Shown piece by piece: positions 1 to 8,843 of a stretch of DNA of 64,000 nt; within the stretch, counting starts at the first letter, position 1, and every line of letters starts with the position of its first letter. The stretch is from an uncultured Clostridia bacterium. GTDB taxonomy: Bacteria > Bacillota > Clostridia > Oscillospirales > Ruminococcaceae. The notes under the pieces are model-generated. The model was not told where the DNA came from. It ran no database searches and was given only the letters and a program-made list of their open reading frames with translations. The position numbers were made by a program, and so were the translations under genes. The DNA is taken from the NCBI GenBank assembly GCA_947626165.1, contig CANQRG010000001.1, positions 173,005-237,004 on the forward strand. Direction: 5' to 3'.

Positions 1-953
1 AAGGCTTTGAAATCTCCGCTTTGGAGCGCTTTTGCCTCTCTTTCTACAGTTTCGTTTTCATTAAGAAAATGAAGCGAGCGAAGAACCGCCCTGTCGCCGA
101 ATTTCTTTCTTAGATCAGTTATGTTTTCAAGTACGTCGGAAAGGGTAATTTCACGAAGTACATCTTTGCCAAAATAACCTGCTACAGCCTTCATCTCTTC
201 TGGAATAGATGCGTATTCATCAGTTAAATCTTCGTGGCTTCCCTTTGTATCGACTATGCAAAGGCTGTGTCCGCACTTTGAAAAATCAAAGTCAATCTTC
301 TCAATGACAGGATTTTTTGGGTCTTTGAAATCTATGGTTATAAAGCTTCCAACGCTCGAAGCCATTTGATCCATAAGCCCCGATGGCTTGCCGAAGTATA
401 CGTTTTCTGCGTATTGAGCTATTTGTGCTATTTCTACATTGGAAGCTTTAAGGTCGTTATAAAGATAGTTTAAAATCGTTCCTATCAGAACCTCAAAAGC
501 GGCGGAGGAGGAAAGTCCCGAACCCTTTAGAACATTAGAAGTTGTATATGCTTTAAATCCGCCGATGCCGTAATTTTTGTTCTTAAATCCTGCGGCAACT
601 CCCCTAATAAGCGCAGAGGAGTCCTCTTTTTCATTTTCGTGAACAGACAGATCGCTTAAATCGACAACATCTTTAGGAAAACCCTCCGACTTGACTTCGA
701 TAATGCTATCGTCGGTTTTCTTGACTATTGCGATAACGTCAAGAGAAACTCCGGCGGCAAGCACCTTTCCGAAATTGTGGTCTGTATGGTTTCCTCCGAC
801 CTCTGTTCTTCCCGATGCTGAGAAAATACGGTATTCGCAGTCGCCGTAAAGCTCTTTAAACTTTTCTATAGCTTTTTTATATCTTTCAATTTGTGAAGCT
901 TCGTTTTCTGAGCTGTATAGTTCTTTTATTGTATAAACATTTTTTTTAGTCAT
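1..953 (-). CDS. galK: Galactokinase, 3' end cut by window edge
   Basis: The frame is open from the ATG at 953 to the left edge, giving about 317 residues of a family usually near 390-430, so the C-terminus is missing. It phosphorylates galactose at C1, the first committed Leloir step, in the cytoplasm. Visible motifs are the GHMP-kinase galactokinase signature GRTEVGGNHTDHN near residue 50, the ATP-binding GSGLSSSAAFE near 150 and the SGLMDQ segment near 195. GGAGGA lies just upstream of the start and a good promoter sits at 997-1025. galT, the partner enzyme, is about 30 kb away rather than adjacent. Identification is firm. Confidence 0.95.
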   Translation of the reverse strand, partial: MTKKNVYTIKELYSSENEASQIERYKKAIEKFKELYGDCEYRIFSASGRTEVGGNHTDHNFGKVLAAGVSLDVIAIVKKTDDSIIEVKSEGFPKDVVDLSDLSVHENEKEDSSALIRGVAAGFKNKNYGIGGFKAYTTSNVLKGSGLSSSAAFEVLIGTILNYLYNDLKASNVEIAQIAQYAENVYFGKPSGLMDQMASSVGSFITIDFKDPKNPVIEKIDFDFSKCGHSLCIVDTKGSHEDLTDEYASIPEEMKAVAGYFGKDVLREITLSDVLENITDLRKKFGDRAVLRSLHFLNENETVEREAKALQSGDFKA

Positions 954-996
954 ATGTATCCTCCGAATATATCTCAAGGTGAGAATTGTTAAAATT

Positions 997-1025
997 ATTA
1001 TACACTAACCTACTTAAATAAGCAA
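997..1025 (-). promoter_or_regulatory. Promoter of galK (-35/-10)
   Basis: On the minus strand TTGCTT (1025-1020) and TATAAT (1002-997) are separated by 17 bases, an almost ideal housekeeping sigma-70/SigA arrangement about 45 bases upstream of the galK start. Confidence 0.75.
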
Positions 1026-1159
1026 GTTGATTTAAGGGCGAGATTTATAATAGTGATAAATATTTAAAATTATGTTATAATTAAATAACACTAAAATTTA
1101 AAGTCAATAAATAAAGTATAATATAAAGGGGGCTTGCTCTTTCTGAGGAGCAGATGGAT

Positions 1160-1651
1160 ATGAATATTCAAAATAAAATATTTAGCAAAATGGTTGAATA
1201 TTATGCAGGGGATCCAAAACGTATTCAGCATTTTGCAAAGGTATATACATTTGCAAAAATGATAGGTGAGCGTGAGTGTCTTAGCGATGAAACATTGGAA
1301 ACCTTACTTATTGCTGCAATTGTTCACGACATAGGAATAAAGACCTCTGAAGAAAAATATAATTCCTCAAACGGCAAATATCAGGAGATCGAGGGGGAAA
1401 AGATAGTAAGAGAGTTTTTATCCGAATTTGATTTGGATAAAAGCATATCAGAGCGAGTAGCATTTTTGGTCGGGCATCATCATACATATAATTTGAAGGA
1501 GGGCATTGATTATCAGATACTTATTGAAGCGGATTTCTTAGTAAATGCTTATGAAGACAATTTGAGCAAAGCTGCGATAGAAAAAGTGATGGAAAAGATT
1601 TTTTCAACAAAATCGGGAACTGACCTTCTTAAAACTATGTTTGGCATATGA
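1160..1651 (+). CDS. HD-domain phosphohydrolase-like protein
   Basis: A protein of 163 residues with the HD superfamily metal-binding pattern: an early His in the first helices, the central VHDIG (HD doublet near residue 55), VGHHHTY near 105 and a late Asp in EADFLVN. The family covers metal-dependent nucleotide or phosphoester hydrolases; no substrate can be named here. An ATG at 1154 is also in frame, but GAGGAG at 1145-1150 is only 3 bases from it and 9 bases from the ATG at 1160, so I chose 1160. It is a single gene between divergent galK and the ferredoxin, with no obvious operon partner. Confidence 0.75.
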   Translation: MNIQNKIFSKMVEYYAGDPKRIQHFAKVYTFAKMIGERECLSDETLETLLIAAIVHDIGIKTSEEKYNSSNGKYQEIEGEKIVREFLSEFDLDKSISERVAFLVGHHHTYNLKEGIDYQILIEADFLVNAYEDNLSKAAIEKVMEKIFSTKSGTDLLKTMFGI

Positions 1652-1748
1652 GGATCAGTTTTGGAAATAAAATGCTGGTTATTTTGTCAGCATAGAAAGG
1701 ATCTCGCGAATAAGGAAATTATTTAATATTTATTTTTTATAAAAAGAC

Positions 1749-1776
1749 TTGCAATTTTTAAATTATGTGTTATCAT
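1749..1776 (+). promoter_or_regulatory. Promoter of ferredoxin gene
   Basis: TTGCAA (1749-1754) and TATCAT (1771-1776) are spaced by 16 bases and lie about 50 bases upstream of the ferredoxin start. Confidence 0.5.
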
Positions 1777-1828
1777 ATAGATGATAAATGTTTTAAACAT
1801 TTATAAATATAGAAGGAGGTATGCTAAG

Positions 1829-1999
1829 ATGGCATATAAAATTTCTGATGATTGCATCAGCTGCGGAGCTTGTGCTGCTGAATGTCCTGTAGGGGCAATT
1901 ACAGAGGGCGACGGAAAGTACGTTATCGACGCTGACACTTGTATTGATTGCGGTGCTTGTGCAGGTACTTGCCCTGTTGACGCTCCATCGGCTGAGTAA
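1829..1999 (+). CDS. 2[4Fe-4S] ferredoxin
   Basis: A 56-residue clostridial-type ferredoxin, a soluble low-potential electron carrier for anaerobic redox enzymes. Two classic cluster motifs are visible, CISCGACAAECP at about residues 8-19 and CIDCGACAGTCP at about 37-48, giving all eight cysteine ligands of two [4Fe-4S] clusters. AAGGAGGT about 9 bases before the ATG at 1829 fixes the start; the frame extends further upstream but without a ribosome site. It is monocistronic, followed at once by a strong terminator. Length and composition match the family closely. Confidence 0.95.
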   Translation: MAYKISDDCISCGACAAECPVGAITEGDGKYVIDADTCIDCGACAGTCPVDAPSAE

Positions 2000-2030
2000 T
2001 AAAAGTAATAAGATAGTTACAAGTTACATA

Positions 2031-2067
2031 AATCACACACTGTTTCATTGGTGTGTGATTTTTTATT
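2031..2067 (+). terminator. Terminator after ferredoxin
   Basis: A perfect 10-bp stem, AATCACACAC (2031-2040) pairing with GTGTGTGATT (2051-2060), with a 10-base loop and a T-rich tail. Confidence 0.85.
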
Positions 2068-2085
2068 TATAAGATGTAATTGGAA

Positions 2086-2118
2086 AATAAAAAGCTCCTG
2101 CAAAAATTTGCAAGAGCC
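2086..2118 (-). terminator. Terminator after L,D-transpeptidase gene
   Basis: On the minus strand GCTC-T-TGCAAA pairs with TTTGCA-G-GAGC (2117-2094) and runs into TTTTTATTTT. It lies 8 bases past the stop codon of the transpeptidase gene, convergent with the ferredoxin terminator. Confidence 0.8.
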
Positions 2119-2125
2119 ATATTTT

Positions 2126-3859
2126 TTAATAGAACATTATTACGACTGTGCCTAGAGGTATGTTTTCGTAAATATACTGCGCATCGCTGAGAGAAATGCC
2201 TACACAGCCGTGGGAACCGTAGTATTTATATCTATCTCCGCCAAAAGAAGATTGCCATGTGGCGTCGTGAATACCTATGCTGTTTTGGCTTATGTAATTC
2301 CAATAAGAGCATTTAGATTCGTATGAACCTTCTGATGTTCTGCCCCTCATTGTTTTGTTTCTTTCTTTCATCCATAACTGGTAAATTCCAGGGTAGGTCA
2401 TTCTTTCTTTGGTAGGCATACCGGAAACCACTCCGCATTTATGCTTTACCTTGCCGTTTTTATAATACCAGAGCATTTGATTAGTAAGGTCTACCTCTAT
2501 GTAAGTGTCAAGTTGTGAAATGTCGCTTATAACATTTTTCTCATCATCTGCAGAACGCTTTACCTTGCCCTGAGTATCGTATGTATATCCGCCGTTTGTC
2601 CAGTAAACAGGCTCGATGGTCGTATTCTCACCCTTTTTAAGAGCCTTGCATATCGCCTCAGCGGTTTTGTCAGCATCGAGGAAGTATCCGAATATACCGT
2701 CGAATTTTCCGTCCGCACCTCTTTGAGCCTTTATTTTTACAGTACCCTGCATCGTTGATTTGAATTTTCTGGTCTTATTAAGAGTATCGTACTTTTCTCT
2801 AATTGAGTTTACCCATTCCCATACCGATTCCTGATCTATTGTATAGCTGCCGTCTTTTTTGATTGTGACCCAGTCTTTGAATACGTCATAGGTCAAGTTT
2901 TCTGTGGTGTAGTCAAAATCCAACTTGACCTCTAAATTAAAAACCTTGTTCAGTTCCTCCAGCTTGCCCTGCAGATCACTTGAAACCACGCTTGGTTTTT
3001 TATAACAATCTTCATCTAAAAGGTTTATTTCTTCAACGCCGTTGTTTATGGCTTCCTTTGCGGCTTCAAAAACCTTTTCAGTGTCCGCAATATCTCCCTG
3101 AACCTCAGGCTCTATGACAAAGCCGTCATCCTGCATTACAATTTTAGCGTTCTTCGACGGCGTTACGCCAAAGCTTGCATTGTCAATTATCTCTTTCAGC
3201 TTATCCTCTGAATATGTTCCGTCCGTAGAGATCGTATAGCTGGATTTGTTGATAAGATTTACAAACCAAAGGGCTTTGCTTTCCTGATTCATTATTTTAT
3301 TAAGCTCGTCTGCTGTGGAATATGTATAATCAATTTTCGAGTAATCAATAGTAACTGTTTCGCCGTTGAGCTTTTTCAAAACAAGTTTGTCAGCGGCTGT
3401 ACCCGAATGAACAGCTTCAGCGGCTTCATTTACATTCATTCCGCCTATCGAGATTCCGTTTACAAAGGTGTTTGGTAGAAAGCTGTCCTTGGTCATCATA
3501 AAACCAACGATATATGCGCCGATCAAAAGGATCACCACAAGTCCCAGTACAAATAAAACGGCGTTTCTGCCTTTATGACTGTTTACTTTTATACTTCTAA
3601 GCTCGTTATATCTGCCGTCTCTTTCAATTTCTTTTTGCAGTCCGGCAGCATCATCGTTTAAAATTTTGTTTTTTATGCCGCCGCTTTCAAGACTTTGATT
3701 GATCTGGTTTGTGTTCTGTGGTGTATTTTCAGCTCTGAAAGTCTTTGTAAAGGCTTCCTTTTCCTGTACGGCTGTTTTGTTGACTTCTGCTATGATTTTC
3801 TCGACATCGTAATCCGAGGAGATTTTTATGTCGCCGTCCTTATCAAAATCTTTGCTCAT
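2126..3859 (-). CDS. Membrane-anchored L,D-transpeptidase (YkuD) with PG-binding domain
   Basis: A 577-residue protein. An acidic cytoplasmic N-terminus of about 100 residues is followed by one membrane segment (rich in Val, Leu and Ile, near 110-130), extracellular repeats resembling the PG_binding_4 domain, and a C-terminal YkuD domain. The catalytic motif IHDATW followed by GSHGCVGIS near the C-terminus supplies the His and Cys expected for 3-3 peptidoglycan cross-linking outside the cell. The start at 3859 follows AAAGGA; the frame extends 27 codons upstream but that part overlaps the promoter. It is a single-gene unit with its own promoter and terminator. The exact substrate stem peptide is unknown. 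Confidence 0.85.
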   Translation of the reverse strand: MSKDFDKDGDIKISSDYDVEKIIAEVNKTAVQEKEAFTKTFRAENTPQNTNQINQSLESGGIKNKILNDDAAGLQKEIERDGRYNELRSIKVNSHKGRNAVLFVLGLVVILLIGAYIVGFMMTKDSFLPNTFVNGISIGGMNVNEAAEAVHSGTAADKLVLKKLNGETVTIDYSKIDYTYSTADELNKIMNQESKALWFVNLINKSSYTISTDGTYSEDKLKEIIDNASFGVTPSKNAKIVMQDDGFVIEPEVQGDIADTEKVFEAAKEAINNGVEEINLLDEDCYKKPSVVSSDLQGKLEELNKVFNLEVKLDFDYTTENLTYDVFKDWVTIKKDGSYTIDQESVWEWVNSIREKYDTLNKTRKFKSTMQGTVKIKAQRGADGKFDGIFGYFLDADKTAEAICKALKKGENTTIEPVYWTNGGYTYDTQGKVKRSADDEKNVISDISQLDTYIEVDLTNQMLWYYKNGKVKHKCGVVSGMPTKERMTYPGIYQLWMKERNKTMRGRTSEGSYESKCSYWNYISQNSIGIHDATWQSSFGGDRYKYYGSHGCVGISLSDAQYIYENIPLGTVVIMFY

Positions 3860-3928
3860 CTGAATTTTCCTTTCTTCATAATTTATATCTGCTTTTATGT
3901 CTATTGTTCTACATAATTGTTTAAATAT

Positions 3929-3957
3929 ATTATACAACAACTTTACGCTTAATACAA
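3929..3957 (-). promoter_or_regulatory. Promoter of L,D-transpeptidase gene
   Basis: Minus-strand TTGTAT (3957-3952) and TATAAT (3934-3929) are 17 bases apart, about 70 bases upstream of the ATG at 3859. Confidence 0.65.
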
Positions 3958-4034
3958 TACTTCAAAAGCAAAAATGCTTCCTGTTTTTTAACCTGTTATT
4001 AGATTTGATATTTCTTTTGCTGATTTTAATTATG

Positions 4035-4544
4035 TCAGGCATTCAAATATGCTTTAACAACTTCTCCTACATATGCTGTGTGGAAATCTCTTTCAGGGTA
4101 CCACCTGTCGATAAGCGTTTTATCAATGAAACATTCAGGGTCAATATCCTGTGCAAATACCTTTCTGCAAATAAGTATAAGTTCCGCCTGCTCAAAGGTC
4201 GTGGTGTTATCAACAAACACGGGAACAAGTCCTGTTTCTTTTGCTTTATCGAAATCTCTGCCGCTTTTTGTACCGCAAAAGTTCAGCTTGTCTTTATTGC
4301 CGTCCTTTAAAAATGATATTGAGAAATAGTCGTTTTTATCAATAAATCCCTTAGTATATCTCTGTGGGCGTATAACTGTGACTGCAACGCTTTTTCCCCA
4401 CATAGTTCCTAAACTTCCCCACGAAGCGGTCATTGTGTTAAATCCGTTTTCGTCTCCGGCGGTAACTAAAAACCAGTCGTCTGCAATTTTTGAGAATGGA
4501 TTGAGATTCTCCAATGATTTGATTTCAATTTCTTTTAATGCCAT
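4035..4544 (-). CDS. Flavin reductase-like FMN-binding protein
   Basis: A 169-residue protein of the split-barrel flavin reductase / DIM6-NTAB family. It shows the usual core: a conserved NTMTASWG near residue 40, where FMN phosphate is bound, followed by a VTVIRPQRYT strand-loop and a NDYFSISFL strand. Members bind FMN non-covalently and pass electrons from NAD(P)H to flavin or bound substrates; the physiological role of this one is unknown. AGGGGG about 8 bases before the ATG supports the start. It is a single gene on the minus strand with unrelated neighbours. Confidence 0.8.
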   Translation of the reverse strand: MALKEIEIKSLENLNPFSKIADDWFLVTAGDENGFNTMTASWGSLGTMWGKSVAVTVIRPQRYTKGFIDKNDYFSISFLKDGNKDKLNFCGTKSGRDFDKAKETGLVPVFVDNTTTFEQAELILICRKVFAQDIDPECFIDKTLIDRWYPERDFHTAYVGEVVKAYLNA

Positions 4545-4557
4545 AATATTACCCCCT

Positions 4558-4628
4558 ACTAGATGCTAGAAGCCAGAAGCCAGAATTTTTTGCATTCATC
4601 TAACTTCTAATCTCTAATTTCTAACCTT
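4558..4628. repeat. Short degenerate tandem repeat tract
   Basis: Two facing low-complexity arms are visible. On the left, units of AGAAGCC and CTAGA-like heptamers (about 4559-4582); on the right, units of TCTAACT/TCTAATT (about 4598-4625). The arms are loosely complementary, so the tract could fold. No coding frame runs through it. Such interspersed tracts are often multicopy, but copies cannot be counted from one window. Confidence 0.4.
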
Positions 4629-4707
4629 TTACATTATATATCATTAGAATATGTTTTTCAAGAATTAAATATCACTTTTACACTTCTAATGATAAAATTA
4701 TTATATA

Positions 4708-4736
4708 TGGACAAAGTGATAAATTTATGATAAAAT
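4708..4736 (+). promoter_or_regulatory. Promoter of small membrane protein gene
   Basis: TGGACA (4708-4713) and TAAAAT (4731-4736) with a 17-base spacer, about 44 bases upstream of the start at 4780. Confidence 0.5.
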
Positions 4737-4779
4737 AACCATTATTTAAAATTTATTTCAAGCCGAACGGAGCGATTTT

Positions 4780-4977
4780 ATGAAAGATTTTATTTCTCAG
4801 AACAAACTTACGCTCTTTGCGATCGTTATTGATATTCTGACTATTGCGGCAATTATAATTTCGTTCAAATACGATTTTGTAACGTGGGCTGCTGTTGCTT
4901 TAGGCGTTGTTGCAGTAATACTGAATGTTAAGGCAAAAAGAAAGCAAAAAGAGAAATTTAAAGGCAATATTGAATAA
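4780..4977 (+). CDS. Small two-helix membrane protein
   Basis: A 65-residue protein with two hydrophobic stretches (about residues 11-28 and 34-50) separated by a short polar turn, and a strongly basic C-terminal tail rich in Lys and Arg, predicting an inner-membrane hairpin with its tail in the cytoplasm. GGAG occurs about 9 bases before the ATG, and a plausible promoter precedes it. I do not recognise a family. It stands alone directly upstream of the arginine operon promoter. Confidence 0.6.
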   Translation: MKDFISQNKLTLFAIVIDILTIAAIIISFKYDFVTWAAVALGVVAVILNVKAKRKQKEKFKGNIE

Positions 4978-4993
4978 TTATACATAATATTCG

Positions 4994-5017
4994 TGAATAT
5001 ATGCATTATTTATGCAT
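4994..5017 (+). promoter_or_regulatory. Putative ArgR/AhrC operator region
   Basis: TGAAT at 4994-4998 begins an ARG-box-like stretch, and ATGCAT-N5-ATGCAT (5001-5017) is an exact inverted repeat. Further AT-rich TGCA half-sites occur to 5060. The position, 50-70 bases upstream of the arginine operon -35, fits arginine repression known in Firmicutes. Assigning ArgR is inference. Confidence 0.45.
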
Positions 5018-5064
5018 AAAACTGATAAATATGCAAAAAATATTAAAAAATCTGCATAAAGCAC

Positions 5065-5092
5065 TTGACAATACAAGACTTTAGTGTATAAT
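5065..5092 (+). promoter_or_regulatory. Promoter of the arginine operon
   Basis: A consensus TTGACA (5065-5070) and a consensus TATAAT (5087-5092) are separated by 16 bases. The expected start point, near 5100, leaves a leader of about 30 bases before argG. Confidence 0.8.
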
Positions 5093-5126
5093 TATCACAA
5101 ACATAAAATTATTGGAGGACAATATT

Positions 5127-6353
5127 ATGGCAAAAGAAATCAAAAAGGTAGTTTTAGCATACTCAGGCGGTCTTGACACGTCAATAATTATTGCGTGGCT
5201 CAAGGAGAATTACAACAACTGTGAGGTTATCGCAGTATCCGGAGATGTCGGACAGGGAACTGAGCTTGACGGTCTTGAGGAAAAGGCAATTAAGACAGGT
5301 GCGTCTAAGCTTTATATTGAGGATCTGAACGATGAATTTGTAGAGGACTATGTATTCCCGACTGTTCAGGCAGGAGCCGTTTATGAAAACAGGTACCTGC
5401 TCGGAACTTCTTTTGCAAGACCTATTATTGCAAAGAGAATTGCGGAGATAGCAATAAAAGAGGGCGCTGACGCTATCTGTCACGGCTGCACAGGAAAGGG
5501 CAACGACCAGGTTAGATTTGAGCTTGCTATCAAGGCTTTTGCACCTGATATGGAGATTATCGCTCCTTGGAGGATTTGGGATTTAAAATCCCGTGAGCAG
5601 GAGATAGAATATGCAGAGGCGCATAATATTCCTCTTAAAATAAACAGAGAGACAAACTATTCTAAGGATAAAAACCTATGGCATCTTTCACACGAAGGTC
5701 TTGACCTTGAGGACCCTGCAAACGAGCCTCAGTATGAAAAGGAAGGCTTCCTAGAGATGGGAGTTTCCCCGCTTCAGGCGCCTGACAAGCCTACTTATGT
5801 GACGATTCATTTTGAAAAGGGTATACCTACTGCTATTGACGGCAAAGAAATGAAGGGTGTTGACATTGTAAAGACTTTAAACAAGCTGGGAGGAGAAAAC
5901 GGTATCGGTCTTGCCGACTTGGTTGAAAACCGTTTGGTCGGAATGAAGTCGAGGGGAGTATATGAAACCCCGGGTGGAACGATTCTTTACCACGCTCACG
6001 ATGTTTTGGAGACTATTACTATCGACAAAGAAACTGCAAGAATGAAGCAGTATATAGGTATTAAATTTGCCGATATCGTTTATAACGGTCAGTGGTACAC
6101 ACCGCTTAGAGAGGCGCTTTCAGCATTTGTTACCGAGACGCAGAAAACTGTAACAGGGGATGTTAAGCTAAAGCTTTACAAGGGTAACATTATCAATGCA
6201 GGAGTTACATCGCCGTATACATTGTATGATGAAGAGGTCGCAACCTTCGACGAGGACAATGTTTACAATCAGGCTGACAGCGCTGGGTTTATCAATCTGT
6301 TCGGACTTCCTATTAAGGTTAAGGCTAAGCTGGACCAAAAGCGAAAGAAGTAA
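5127..6353 (+). CDS. argG: Argininosuccinate synthase
   Basis: A 408-residue enzyme joining citrulline and aspartate with ATP to form argininosuccinate, the seventh step of arginine synthesis. The N-terminal pyrophosphatase-type P-loop [11 protein letters not shown] (about residues 8-18) and the [15 protein letters not shown] segment near 115-130 are diagnostic. The frame opens at a TTG (5112) lying inside the ribosome site, so the ATG at 5127, 8 bases after GGAGGA, is the real start. It is first in the arginine operon, directly behind the strong promoter and operator-like palindrome. Confidence 0.97.
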   Translation: MAKEIKKVVLAYSGGLDTSIIIAWLKENYNNCEVIAVSGDVGQGTELDGLEEKAIKTGASKLYIEDLNDEFVEDYVFPTVQAGAVYENRYLLGTSFARPIIAKRIAEIAIKEGADAICHGCTGKGNDQVRFELAIKAFAPDMEIIAPWRIWDLKSREQEIEYAEAHNIPLKINRETNYSKDKNLWHLSHEGLDLEDPANEPQYEKEGFLEMGVSPLQAPDKPTYVTIHFEKGIPTAIDGKEMKGVDIVKTLNKLGGENGIGLADLVENRLVGMKSRGVYETPGGTILYHAHDVLETITIDKETARMKQYIGIKFADIVYNGQWYTPLREALSAFVTETQKTVTGDVKLKLYKGNIINAGVTSPYTLYDEEVATFDEDNVYNQADSAGFINLFGLPIKVKAKLDQKRKK

Positions 6354-6375
6354 TTTGTGTTACGTTAGTTATAAA

Positions 6376-6418
6376 AAACTATCAGGGTGGCATTTTTGCT
6401 GCCCTTATAGGTTTTTAT
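6376..6418 (+). terminator. Hairpin with T-run between argG and argH (partial terminator?)
   Basis: An imperfect stem, AAAC-TAT-C-AGGGTGGC (about 6376-6391) against GCTGCCCT-T-ATAGGTTT (6398-6414) with G-U pairs, is followed by TTTTT. It could lower expression of downstream genes relative to argG or stabilise the processed argG message. I see no second promoter after it. Confidence 0.5.
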
Positions 6419-6460
6419 TGGGAGTTTTCATTTTAGTATATTTTTAAGGAGAGATTTACT

Positions 6461-7834
6461 ATGCCGATGTGGGCTGGACGTTTTTCAAAGGATATTGACG
6501 AGCGTGTAAACGATTTCAATTCGTCTATAAAATTTGACGCAAGAATGTACCGTCACGATATAAAGGGTTCTATTGCCCACGCAACAATGCTGGGCGAGTG
6601 CGGAATAATCGACAAAAGCGAGAGCGAGGTCATTATAGACGGGCTGAAAGGCATTTTAACCGATATTGATAACGGAGTTTTGGAGTTCGACCCGAACGCT
6701 GAGGATATTCATATGTTTATCGAGGCTGAGCTGACTAAGCGTGTCGGCGACGCAGGGAAAAGGCTTCACACTGCACGTTCAAGAAACGATCAGGTCGCAC
6801 TTGATATAAGAATGTACCTTTTAGACGAGATAAAGGAGATAAGAGAAATAACTGTCAAGCTGATAAGAACCATAACCGATATGGCAAAAGAGCATCTTGA
6901 AACTGTTATGCCGGGTTATACTCATCTTCAAAGAGCGCAGCCGATAACCTTTGCACATCATCTTATGGCATATGCAAATATGCTCCTGCGTGACATTGGC
7001 AGGCTTGACGATACCTACAAGAGAATGAACCAAATGCCTTTGGGGAGCGGTGCTTTAGCAGGTACTACCTACAATATAGACAGGCAGAGAGTTTGTGAGC
7101 TATTAGGGTTTGACGGGATTACTCAAAACTCGCTTGACGGAGTATCGGACAGGGATTTCTGCATTGAGCTTGCGAGTGCAATATCGATACTTATGATGCA
7201 TCTGTCACGCTTTTCGGAGGAGATTATTTTATGGTGCTCGTGGGAGTTTAAGTTTGTAGAGCTTGACGACGCTTACGCAACAGGCTCTTCAATAATGCCA
7301 CAGAAGAAAAACCCCGACGTAACCGAGCTGATCAGGGGCAAAACCGCCCGTGTTTACGGAGATTTGAATACTTTGCTTTCTATGATGAAGAACCTGTCGC
7401 TTGCTTATGACAAGGATATGCAGGAGGATAAGGAGGCAATATTCGATGCTGTCGATACGGTCAAGCTGTGTATAAATACGTTTATTCCAATGCTGTCTAC
7501 AATGACTGTTATAAAAGAGAATATGAGAAATGCGGCGGCTAAGGGATTCATAAATGCGACCGACTGTGCAGACTATCTTGTTAAAAAGGGTATGCCTTTC
7601 AGAGACGCTTATAAAATAACAGGTACTTTAGTTGCAAGATGTATAGAGTTGGGAGTTACTTTGGAAACGCTGCCGATAAGTGAGTATAAAAAGCTGAGTG
7701 ACAGCTTTGATAAAGATGTCTATAAAGCTATTTCTCTTGATACCTGTGTGATGCAGAGAAAGTCGGCAGGAGGACCTGCACCCGAGAGCGTAAAAGTGCA
7801 GATAGAGTATGTTTTAAGAGAGCTTGATAAGTAA
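6461..7834 (+). CDS. argH: Argininosuccinate lyase
   Basis: A 457-residue enzyme that splits argininosuccinate to arginine and fumarate, the last step of the pathway. It has the fumarase/aspartase superfamily signature GSSIMPQKKNPD near residue 275, carrying the catalytic flexible-loop Ser, and the HTARSRNDQ motif near 105. The start MPMWAGRFS is typical of the family and AAGGAGAG stands 8 bases upstream. Second gene of the operon, 107 bases after argG; the gap holds the hairpin at 6376. Confidence 0.97.
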   Translation: MPMWAGRFSKDIDERVNDFNSSIKFDARMYRHDIKGSIAHATMLGECGIIDKSESEVIIDGLKGILTDIDNGVLEFDPNAEDIHMFIEAELTKRVGDAGKRLHTARSRNDQVALDIRMYLLDEIKEIREITVKLIRTITDMAKEHLETVMPGYTHLQRAQPITFAHHLMAYANMLLRDIGRLDDTYKRMNQMPLGSGALAGTTYNIDRQRVCELLGFDGITQNSLDGVSDRDFCIELASAISILMMHLSRFSEEIILWCSWEFKFVELDDAYATGSSIMPQKKNPDVTELIRGKTARVYGDLNTLLSMMKNLSLAYDKDMQEDKEAIFDAVDTVKLCINTFIPMLSTMTVIKENMRNAAAKGFINATDCADYLVKKGMPFRDAYKITGTLVARCIELGVTLETLPISEYKKLSDSFDKDVYKAISLDTCVMQRKSAGGPAPESVKVQIEYVLRELDK

Positions 7835-7853
7835 AAATCGAAAGGCAATATAT

Positions 7854-8807
7854 ATGAAAACAAAAATCTTTATTGACGGAAAAGAAGGAACGACAGGTCT
7901 TAAAATCTTTGATAGGTTTAAAAACCGAAACGACCTTGAAATTATGCTCATAGATGAGGATAAACGTAAGGATAAAAATGAGCGGGCTAAATTTATAAAC
8001 AAGTCGGATATTACTTTTCTGTGTCTGCCTGATAAAGCGGCGATAGAATCTGTATCGTTGGTTGATAAAAACAACAAACACACAAAAATAATAGACGCAT
8101 CTACTGCTCACAGGACGAACCCTGAATGGGCATACGGCTTTCCTGAATTGTCTTCAGCACACAGAGAGAAGATAAAAAACTCAAGCAGAATTGCTGTTCC
8201 TGGCTGTTATGCAAGCGGATTTATAAGTCTGGTTTACCCACTTGTAACCGCAGGAATTCTGCCGCGTGATTATCCAGTCACCTGCCACGCAGTGTCGGGA
8301 TATTCAGGTGCAGGCAAGAAAATGATAGCAGTCTACGATGGTGATGAAATGCCGTATGAGTATAACTCTCCCAGACAGTATGCACTGACGCAGAATCACA
8401 AGCATTTACCGGAGATGCAGAAAATCTGCGGTCTTGACTATCCGCCTGTTTTTAATCCGATAGTTGACGATTACTATGCAGGAATGGTGGTTACTGTGCC
8501 GATAATAACAAGACTTTTGAACGGCAAGTACACAGCGTCTGACATACACAAAGCTCTAAGCGAGCATTATAAAAACGAGCATTTTGTTAAGGTAATGGAA
8601 CTGGGCGGTACAGAAACTCTGCCTGACGGCTTTTTGGCTGCAAATACTCTTGAGGGAACAAACGATATGCAGATTTTTGTCTGCGGAAACGACGAGCGAG
8701 TTTTGCTATGTTCACGGCTTGATAATCTGGGAAAAGGTGCAAGCGGTGCGGCGATTCAGTGTATGAATATTGTTTTGGGGTTTGACGAAAAAACAGGGCT
8801 TGAATAG
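7854..8807 (+). CDS. argC: N-acetyl-gamma-glutamyl-phosphate reductase (short, type 2)
   Basis: A 317-residue NADPH-dependent reductase making N-acetylglutamate semialdehyde. It begins with the nucleotide-binding KIFIDGKEGTTG and has the catalytic VPGCYASGF near residue 120, where the Cys forms the acyl intermediate. Its length and the DASTAHRTNPEWAYGFPEL segment match the shorter type 2 AGPR rather than the roughly 345-residue Bacillus type. The frame opens 30 bases upstream, but AAAGG positioned before 7854 and the family N-terminus favour the ATG at 7854. Third gene of the operon. Confidence 0.93.
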   Translation: MKTKIFIDGKEGTTGLKIFDRFKNRNDLEIMLIDEDKRKDKNERAKFINKSDITFLCLPDKAAIESVSLVDKNNKHTKIIDASTAHRTNPEWAYGFPELSSAHREKIKNSSRIAVPGCYASGFISLVYPLVTAGILPRDYPVTCHAVSGYSGAGKKMIAVYDGDEMPYEYNSPRQYALTQNHKHLPEMQKICGLDYPPVFNPIVDDYYAGMVVTVPIITRLLNGKYTASDIHKALSEHYKNEHFVKVMELGGTETLPDGFLAANTLEGTNDMQIFVCGNDERVLLCSRLDNLGKGASGAAIQCMNIVLGFDEKTGLE

Positions 8808-8843
8808 AGTTTTAAGTGTATAAATAACGAAATGAGGACAAAA

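Noticed and set aside
3695..4310. Plus-strand frames opposite the L,D-transpeptidase and flavin reductase genes
   Set aside because: Phe/Cys-rich translations without ribosome sites lying antisense to well-supported genes.
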